Assembly: GCA_035296965.1 (NCBI GenBank)
Contig: DATGZX010000258.1
Location: 1-11,838 of the forward strand
Origin: DATGZX01 sp035296965
GTDB lineage: Bacteria; Planctomycetota; Planctomycetia; Gemmatales; Gemmataceae
DNA: 11,838 bases
Direction: 5' to 3'
Shown: positions 7,262 through 11,838 of the stretch, in pieces
Layout: each line of letters starts with the position of its first letter
Position numbering within the stretch: the stretch's first letter is position 1
Notes under the pieces: generated by a model
What the model was told of the DNA's origin: nothing
Database searches by the model: none
What the model saw: the letters and a program-made list of their open reading frames with translations, nothing else
Program-made: the position numbers and the translations under genes

Positions 7262-8644
7262 TCAGGGGGCATGAATGCCGAGTTCGGCGATCCTTCGGTA
7301 CAGCGAGCTTAGGCCCATGCCCAATCTACGAGCGGCGTCTCTCTTGTCCGGCATCTGACGAAGAATTCGTTCGATATGCTGTTTTTCGAAGCGGCGCACG
7401 GCCTCTCCTAGATCGTCAACCAGCGCCGGGTCGCCTTCCATGGGAACGAGGTCGGGAGGCAGATCGGCTGGCGTGATGAGCGGCCCCTCGCCAAGGATCG
7501 CGGCACGCTGCAAGGCGTTGTCCAGTTCGCGGATATTTCCCTTCCAGCGGCCGGCGAGCAGCACTTGCATCGTCTCGTGGGTCACGCCGGCAAGGCGCTT
7601 CCCGAGTGTGCGTGCGTGGCCGGCCAGTAGAAACTCGACCAGTTCGGGAATGTCCTCCCGGCGCTCCCGCAACGGCGGCAGGGCGATGGTCACGACGTTG
7701 AGCCGATAGTAGAGGTCTTCGCGAAACCTTCCCTGTTCCACTTCGCGAGCCAGATCCTTGTTCGTGGCTGCCAGCACACGCGCTTCGACTCGAACCGGCT
7801 CGTTCGCACCCACGGGCAGGATTTCTTTCTCCTCGATGGCTCGCAACAGCTTGGCCTGGGTGCCGAGCGGCAATTCGCCGATCTCGTCCAGGAACACGGT
7901 TCCCGCAGCCGCGTGCAAAAACACTCCGGACCGGTCGCGGTCGGCTCCGGTGAACGCGCCCTTGCGGTGACCAAAGAGCTGATTTTCCAGCAAATCGTGC
8001 GGGATCGCGGCACAATTGACCGCCAGAAAGCGGGCAGTGCTCGCCGCCCCTTGATGGTGGATCGCACGTGCGATGAGTTCCTTGCCGGTGCCGCTCTCGC
8101 CGACCAGCAAGACCGTGGAACGCGTCGGCGCCACCTTGCGCACCATCTCCAGAACGCGTTGCATGGCCGGGCTGTGGCCGACGATGTGATCGAGTGGGTA
8201 CGAGCGATGGAGTTCCCGGCGGAGCCACTGGTTTTCCTGCGTCAAATCGCGATAGGCAAGCAAGCGGCGGATCTTGCTGTGCACCTCATCCAGGACAATC
8301 GGCTTCATCAGATAGTCCTGTGCCCCGCGTTGAAACGCTTCGATGGCGTTCTCCACGGTGGCATACGCTGTCACGAGCAGAATAAACGTCTGTGGGCTGA
8401 TTTTCAGGAGTCTTTCGAGGAGCTCGATACCGTCCATGCCGGGGAGCTGCACGTCGCACAGGGCAATGTCAAAACGCCGTTCGCTCGCAAGGGCCAGGGC
8501 CTTTTCGCCGTCGTCGCAAGCGACCACTTCGAACCCTTCCTGCGAGAGAAATTCGGCCAGCGTAGCGCGGATGAGAAGTTCGTCATCGACAATCAAAACG
8601 CTTGCGGGCGAGTGCGTGGCCGGCGGTGTGACTTGGGCGGGCAT
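7262..8644 (-). CDS. NtrC-family sigma-54-dependent response regulator
   Basis: This 460-residue cytoplasmic transcription activator has three domains. The receiver domain (about 14-130) has acidic residues D20/D21, phosphoacceptor D64 (ALCDVQLPGMDG), T92 and K114. The AAA+ domain (about 152-385) has Walker A GESGTGKE (182-189), the sigma-54-contacting loop GAFTGA (229-234), Walker B GTVFLDEI (248-255) and the arginine-rich LPPLRERREDIPEL. A C-terminal Fis-type helix-turn-helix (about 413-458) includes DAARRLGMGLSSLYRRIAEL. All residues expected for phosphorylation-controlled ATPase activity at sigma-54 promoters are present. It lies 48 bases downstream of the sensor kinase gene on the same strand, so they are the likely cognate pair. 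The Shine-Dalgarno is weak (GGAG about a dozen bases upstream), which may mean translation is partly coupled to the kinase gene. The regulated genes are not evident here. Confidence 0.95.
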   Translation of the reverse strand: MPAQVTPPATHSPASVLIVDDELLIRATLAEFLSQEGFEVVACDDGEKALALASERRFDIALCDVQLPGMDGIELLERLLKISPQTFILLVTAYATVENAIEAFQRGAQDYLMKPIVLDEVHSKIRRLLAYRDLTQENQWLRRELHRSYPLDHIVGHSPAMQRVLEMVRKVAPTRSTVLLVGESGTGKELIARAIHHQGAASTARFLAVNCAAIPHDLLENQLFGHRKGAFTGADRDRSGVFLHAAAGTVFLDEIGELPLGTQAKLLRAIEEKEILPVGANEPVRVEARVLAATNKDLAREVEQGRFREDLYYRLNVVTIALPPLRERREDIPELVEFLLAGHARTLGKRLAGVTHETMQVLLAGRWKGNIRELDNALQRAAILGEGPLITPADLPPDLVPMEGDPALVDDLGEAVRRFEKQHIERILRQMPDKRDAARRLGMGLSSLYRRIAELGIHAP

Positions 8645-8692
8645 GGAATAGATGACTCCGCTAATCGAATCGCGAGGAGCGCCGCGCGAATA

Positions 8693-10045
8693 TCAGGCTT
8701 CCACCTTGGCAGGCACGGCCGATGTCTTGCGCGCTCCCTTGGCTGACTCCGCGTGCACGGGCAGCCGGACACAAAAGGTTGTGCCGCTGCCAGGCAGCGA
8801 TTGAAATTCAATCGACCCGCCATGGTCGATGACCAGCTTGCGCGTGACAAAGAGGCCCAGGCCGGTGCCATGTTTCTTGGTCGTGAAATAAGGCTGGAAA
8901 ACACGGGCGGCTTCTTCTGGGCCAATGCCACAGCCATCGTCGCGGATTGTCACCAACAGTTGTTCGCCTGTGCAATCCGCCCTGATCTCGATCCGGCCGC
9001 CTTTCGCCGTGGCATCCACGGCATTCAGGATGAGGTTCAAGAACACCTGAACGAGCTGATCGCGCACGCCGTCCAGCAGCGGCAGCTCGAGGGAAAGGTC
9101 CGACTCGATATGCCTTCCTTTAGTGCGTTTGTAATACTTCGCGATACCCAGCGCTTCACGAAGAATATCGTGCAAGGCAACCTTGGCGCGCTCCGTGCTG
9201 GCGGGCCTGCTGAAGTTCGTCAGCTCCCGGAGGATGGTCTGAATGCGCTGCAGTTGCCCACTGACGAGCGTCAGCTTCTCACCGGTATACGAATCACACT
9301 CGCGCCGCTGCCACATCTGCACGAGGGAGCTGATCGAGGTGAGCGGGTTGCCCACTTCGTGGGCGATCCCGGCGGCCAGTAGTCCGAAGGCCGCCATTTT
9401 TTCCTGCTGCAGGACATGCGCCTGGGATTCTTGCAGCTCCCGCGTACGATCGGCAATGCGGGCTTCCAGTTGAGCCTGGTTCTCTCGCAAGGCGGAATTG
9501 AGCCGCGCGAGATGGTCGCCCACATGCTTGAGCAAAAGCGCCATGGCATCGCTCGCCCAGGTGACCCAGCCGAGCACGACCACGGTCAGGACAAGCACAA
9601 TCGGCCTGCGCTGCTCCTCCGGCAAGGCAAGGTACAGAGCCAAGCAGCTCGTGCAGTGCAGCGCATACGTGGCATAGGTGACGCGCGAGGAGTAGCGAAT
9701 CGCGCAACAGACAAGTGACAGAAGATAGTAATACCGGAACGAGCTTTCCAGGCCGCCATTGTAGAAGCACAAGAGGCCGATGAAGAGCGCTTCCATCACC
9801 GAGATCGACAGTGGATACCGCCCGAGGAAAACGCGGCCGCGCAGGCTGTAATACGTATCCATGAGAGCATAGACTGCTCCCAGGGACAGGATCGCATTCA
9901 AGATCGGCTGGTGCTCGGCAGCGTGCTCATCGAAGTTGACGAGAAGGTAGCCGACCAGAAGGCCGAACCAGCGGATTTTGACTGCAATCGTCTCTGCCGC
10001 CAGTTCCCAGTGGGAGGAGACGGGGTACGTGCTCGCGATGGCCAT
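8693..10045 (-). CDS. Membrane sensor histidine kinase
   Basis: This is a 450-residue inner-membrane kinase that should phosphorylate the NtrC-type regulator encoded directly downstream. The N-terminal part (about 24-170) holds five or six hydrophobic segments with short loops, so the sensor is membrane-embedded rather than a large periplasmic domain. A coiled-coil linker follows (about 174-215). The HisKA domain has the phosphoaccepting H229 in LAAGIAHEVGNPLTSI. The HATPase domain (about 325-430) shows the N box (LNLILNAVDAT, N337 and N341), G1 box (RDDGCGIG, 368-375), F box (FQPYFTTK, 383-390) and G2 box (GTGLGL, 393-398). A lysine/alanine-rich tail of about 20 residues ends the protein. 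The overall plan resembles AtoS/ZraS-type partners of NtrC-like regulators. The signal cannot be inferred. A TATAAT element 46-51 bases upstream of the start is a candidate promoter. Confidence 0.93.
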   Translation of the reverse strand: MAIASTYPVSSHWELAAETIAVKIRWFGLLVGYLLVNFDEHAAEHQPILNAILSLGAVYALMDTYYSLRGRVFLGRYPLSISVMEALFIGLLCFYNGGLESSFRYYYLLSLVCCAIRYSSRVTYATYALHCTSCLALYLALPEEQRRPIVLVLTVVVLGWVTWASDAMALLLKHVGDHLARLNSALRENQAQLEARIADRTRELQESQAHVLQQEKMAAFGLLAAGIAHEVGNPLTSISSLVQMWQRRECDSYTGEKLTLVSGQLQRIQTILRELTNFSRPASTERAKVALHDILREALGIAKYYKRTKGRHIESDLSLELPLLDGVRDQLVQVFLNLILNAVDATAKGGRIEIRADCTGEQLLVTIRDDGCGIGPEEAARVFQPYFTTKKHGTGLGLFVTRKLVIDHGGSIEFQSLPGSGTTFCVRLPVHAESAKGARKTSAVPAKVEA

Positions 10046-10090
10046 AGATCAAAAGGGGCCTTCTCAAGTAGAAACACCAGGGCTGCCCTT

Positions 10091-10096
10091 ATTATA
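10091..10096 (-). promoter_or_regulatory. Candidate -10 box (TATAAT) for the two-component operon
   Basis: Read on the minus strand this is a perfect TATAAT, placed so that transcription would start about 35-40 bases before the kinase ATG at 10045. At 16-18 bases spacing no hexamer resembles TTGACA, so either the promoter depends on an activator or the match is fortuitous. Confidence 0.4.
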
Positions 10097-10146
10097 GCCA
10101 GGCCATCGATGCCCGCAGGGCGATCATTTGCCCATTTCCCCGCCTC

Positions 10147-10388
10147 GATCATTTTGAGACTATCAAACAAGAAAAACCGCGTGCGCGCAAAATTTGCAAG
10201 TTGCAAAATCCGCGGAAACCACGGGCTTTTTGCTCAGCCTGGGAATTATGAGACTGGAGCGCCGAAATTGCAGCCAGCGCGGAGGCTCAAAAAGTGCTAA
10301 AAATACGGACTTTTTGCGTTGTGATCATTTTGGGACTAAAAAGGCACCTTGGCGCAAAATGCATTTTGAGGGTCCAAAACGAGCTTTT
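10147..10388. repeat. Degenerate direct repeats in A/T-rich intergenic DNA
   Basis: GATCATTTTG occurs at 10147-10156 and again at 10323-10332, followed by GACTA in both copies. A related TTATGAGACT lies between them (10246-10255). CTTTTTGC recurs at 10226-10233 and 10310-10317, each preceded by a CGG-purine dinucleotide. GCGCAAAAT recurs at 10185-10193 and 10352-10360, and CATTTTGAG also appears at 10362-10370. Spacings of roughly 82-94 bases suggest two or three diverged units of about 85 bases. The match is partial, so this is a suggestive pattern rather than a clean array. Confidence 0.45.
10355..10368. promoter_or_regulatory. Perfect 14-bp palindrome, possible operator
   Basis: CAAAATGCATTTTG is a perfect dyad, the kind of sequence bound by dimeric regulators. 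It sits 310 bases upstream of the kinase start codon. Half-sites of the form ATTTTG recur around 10151-10156, 10327-10332 and 10363-10368. No binding protein can be named. Confidence 0.3.
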
Positions 10389-10626
10389 CACAAGATATTA
10401 CAGATTCTTTTAAGGTTTACTTTGGACGGAGTGGCTTCTCATAATGACGCCAATCTCCCGGAAAACTGGGGAAACTTTGAAGAAATGCTCGGCTGGGGAT
10501 CTCATCGATCACAAAGGGATCGATAGTCTATCCAAGACATGTGGTCTGGAATGCCTCCGCAAAGGTGTCGTTTCCGACCTGACAATGCAGCCAGGCGGTT
10601 GCGTAGTGGTTTTGGCGGAAACTGCT

Positions 10627-11274
10627 CTAGGAGATCGCACCCAGCAGCCAGAGCACCCACGCCGCGACGCTCAGAACCTTGGCCGTCCCTTCACCACCGT
10701 CTGACGAATTGTGCACGTTTTCGAAAAAATCGCTCAGACGAACTTCGATCCAGCGCTGGGGGTTTCCCCTGTCATCTTGGGCGTAGACGAGAGTCGTCGT
10801 TTTGCCAATTTCCACGGTCTTGATTGCTAGAAGAGTGTTGCCCGCCACGAGCGTGTCATGCCGGAGCGCCTTCTGCACGTTGTTTTCGCGCACCGACAAG
10901 TTTATGCGCACTTTGTTCGCCGGCCTGTCGGACACCTTCACATCCAGAGCGAGTTCCGCCGTAGCAACATCCTGTTCTTTTGATCGATCAAGCGTCCATA
11001 CGCCGCCCTGGCGCACAAGCCTGGTGTGAGGTGCCTGGGAGACGACAAGGGCTGGAATTTCAATTTCCTCCTTGCCTTTCGGTCCGACTCTCACCAGTTT
11101 CCACTGCAATCTGTACGATTTGTGGGTGTTGGCGTCCGCATTTCGAGCCGCCGGCTCCCCAGAAAGCGCGTAGGGAGACTTGCTTAAAATGCCCGGACCA
11201 GCAGGCTGCTGCGCGACTGTGCTCGACGCCGCGCTCAGCGTCGCCATCACGATCATCATTGCCTTCAGCTTCAT
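10627..11274 (-). CDS. Exported protein of unknown function
   Basis: This 215-residue protein begins with a typical Sec signal peptide (MKLKAMMIVMATLSAASSTVA, cleavage probably before QQPAG at about 22). The mature part is rich in alternating hydrophobic and charged residues, suggesting mostly beta strands: YRLQWKLVRVG (54-64), a LVVSQAPHTRLVRQGGVW region, VRINLSVRENNV, and TLLAIKTVEIGKTTTLVY. It ends with a hydrophobic segment AKVLSVAAWVLWLLGAIS (198-215) reaching the C-terminus. That segment could anchor it in a membrane or act like an outer-membrane C-terminal signature. I do not recognise the family; the beta-rich part vaguely recalls small domains of secretin-type proteins, but I would not assign it. 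GGAGG six bases upstream of the ATG at 11274 fixes the start. The gene stands alone, upstream of the kinase/regulator operon on the same strand, 580 bases away. Confidence 0.7.
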   Translation of the reverse strand: MKLKAMMIVMATLSAASSTVAQQPAGPGILSKSPYALSGEPAARNADANTHKSYRLQWKLVRVGPKGKEEIEIPALVVSQAPHTRLVRQGGVWTLDRSKEQDVATAELALDVKVSDRPANKVRINLSVRENNVQKALRHDTLVAGNTLLAIKTVEIGKTTTLVYAQDDRGNPQRWIEVRLSDFFENVHNSSDGGEGTAKVLSVAAWVLWLLGAIS

Positions 11275-11505
11275 GGCGGACCTCCGAGAGACTGGGAAAA
11301 TGCGGACAAATGCCAGGCTTGGGATCTCCGCGCGCCGAGGGATCCATAGTCTCTTCGCAGCGTGCCGTCAATACTGCCTCTTCGAGTCAGTCTTCTCCGC
11401 TTCAATGCGCTCCGGTCGTCTTTTTCTAAATCGACGTGCGCGAATCCGCAGCAAGCTGTGCAAGCCGGGCTGTTATGCGACGTGACAAACCTTAGAACCC
11501 GGGGT

Positions 11506-11712
11506 GCCATGCTTTCGCGACTACTCAAGATAACCGACAATAGCTCCAAGGCCTCGCGAAAGCATGTCCCGACTCACCCGGGCAATCCCGCACCAGTCGA
11601 GATGCCGGGGAGGCCAAAAACTTGGACGGGACGCCTACCGCGGGGCGGGACATGCTTTCGCGATTTTGCCTGAATGCTCTCTCATGTTTTCGGGAAGTCG
11701 CGAAAGCATGGC
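11506..11712. repeat. Pair of inverted palindromic repeat elements
   Basis: The 13-mer TCGCGAAAGCATG or its complement occurs four times: complement at 11508-11520, direct at 11554-11566, complement at 11651-11663, direct at 11698-11710. They form two elements of 66-67 bases, each a hairpin with 13-base perfect stems and a 33-34 base loop. The elements are in opposite orientation, 74 bases apart. Beyond the stems their ends also match: both begin GCCATG and both close with GCATGTCCCG when aligned the same way, giving 15- and 18-base perfect long-range complementarity. The loops do not obviously match. This layout resembles REP/BIME-like dispersed repeats. The preceding 231 bases (11275-11505) hold no gene or signal I can support beyond the upstream region of the secreted-protein gene. 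Confidence 0.85.
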
Positions 11713-11838
11713 ATCTATGAAGGATCCGTTGTCAAGCCGGTTGGTGCAGATTTTGTTGAGCAGAAGTTCTTCCGCAACATCCTCGTCACCGTCGGCGTCG
11801 GTCGATCTGCCCTTTGTCCGACCTGGTCGATGGTGTGA
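11674..11838 (+). CDS. Doubtful 54-codon reading frame at the window edge
   Basis: An ATG immediately after an in-frame TGA opens a 54-residue frame that ends with TGA at the last base of the window. It begins inside the repeat element, has no Shine-Dalgarno, and matches no family I know. The opposite strand is also open from the window edge down to a TAG at 11635-11637 (about 67 codons, acidic and leucine-rich), so the C-terminus of an off-window gene on the minus strand is an equally good reading. Treat both as unproven. Confidence 0.15.
   Translation: MLSHVFGKSRKHGIYEGSVVKPVGADFVEQKFFRNILVTVGVGRSALCPTWSMV

Larger units (their letters stand above)
10097..10626. other. Non-coding stretch upstream of the two-component operon
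   Basis: About 530 bases carry no gene I can support. Plus-strand open frames at 10194-10526 and 10444-10704 have no ribosome binding site and give unremarkable translations. The first 290 bases are clearly A/T-richer than the flanking genes and contain the degenerate repeats described separately. The right part (10400-10626) returns to ordinary composition and includes a short ATCGAT...ATCGAT symmetry near 10505-10525. The region lies between the stop of the 215-residue secreted-protein gene and the promoter of the kinase gene, so regulatory sites are plausible. Confidence 0.5.

Noticed and set aside
10343..10356. Possible sigma-54 promoter (AGGCAC...GCGCAA) in the intergenic region
   Set aside because: The GG and GC dinucleotides are nine rather than ten bases apart, and sigma-54 promoters need strict spacing; it also points away from the kinase gene.
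10147..10388. CRISPR array
   Set aside because: The repeats are short, diverged and unevenly spaced, and no cas gene is nearby.
10194..10526. Plus-strand 110-codon frame as a small gene
   Set aside because: It runs through the degenerate repeats, has no ribosome binding site, and shows no recognisable domain.

Overview
The window looks like chromosomal DNA from a planctomycete. The strongest evidence is the neighbouring pair of a DUF1549/DUF1553 protein and a Tat-exported DUF1501 protein, families that are heavily expanded in that phylum. Supporting signs are a short proline-rich lipoprotein, a GxxExxY gene, moderately high GC, loose spacing between genes and several large dispersed-type inverted repeats. 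No phage, plasmid, CRISPR, rRNA or tRNA signal was seen.

Layout from left to right. (1) 74-667, minus: the N-terminal part of a beta-type DNA methyltransferase that keeps the DPPYN catalytic motif but lacks the C-terminal SAM-binding half, so probably a remnant. (2) 986-1741, minus: a small HExxH putative metallopeptidase; its GTG start is fixed by a perfect AGGAGG. (3) 2100-2408, plus: a small lipoprotein, followed by a large GC-rich palindrome. (4) 2741-6010, plus: the DUF1549/DUF1553 and DUF1501 genes, separated by a 47-nt-arm inverted repeat. (5) 6083-6484, plus: a GxxExxY gene broken by one in-frame TAA. (6) 6568-7242, plus: a family 5 uracil-DNA glycosylase with four candidate Fe-S cysteines. 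(7) 10045 down to 7262, minus: a membrane sensor histidine kinase followed by an NtrC-type sigma-54 activator, probably one operon with a TATAAT box upstream. (8) 10097-10626: a non-coding A/T-rich stretch with degenerate repeats and a perfect 14-bp palindrome. (9) 10627-11274, minus: an exported protein of unknown function. (10) 11275-11838: a repeat block with two inverted copies of a 66-67 nt element and no convincing gene.

How the genes fit together: the kinase and regulator form a complete two-component system acting on sigma-54 promoters, but no good sigma-54 promoter was found in the window, so its targets are probably elsewhere. The DUF1549/DUF1553 and DUF1501 proteins are a recurrent exported pair. 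The glycosylase is a housekeeping DNA-repair enzyme. I did not find a convincing new multi-gene system. The most unusual content is non-coding (three different inverted-repeat families and the degenerate array) plus two decayed genes.
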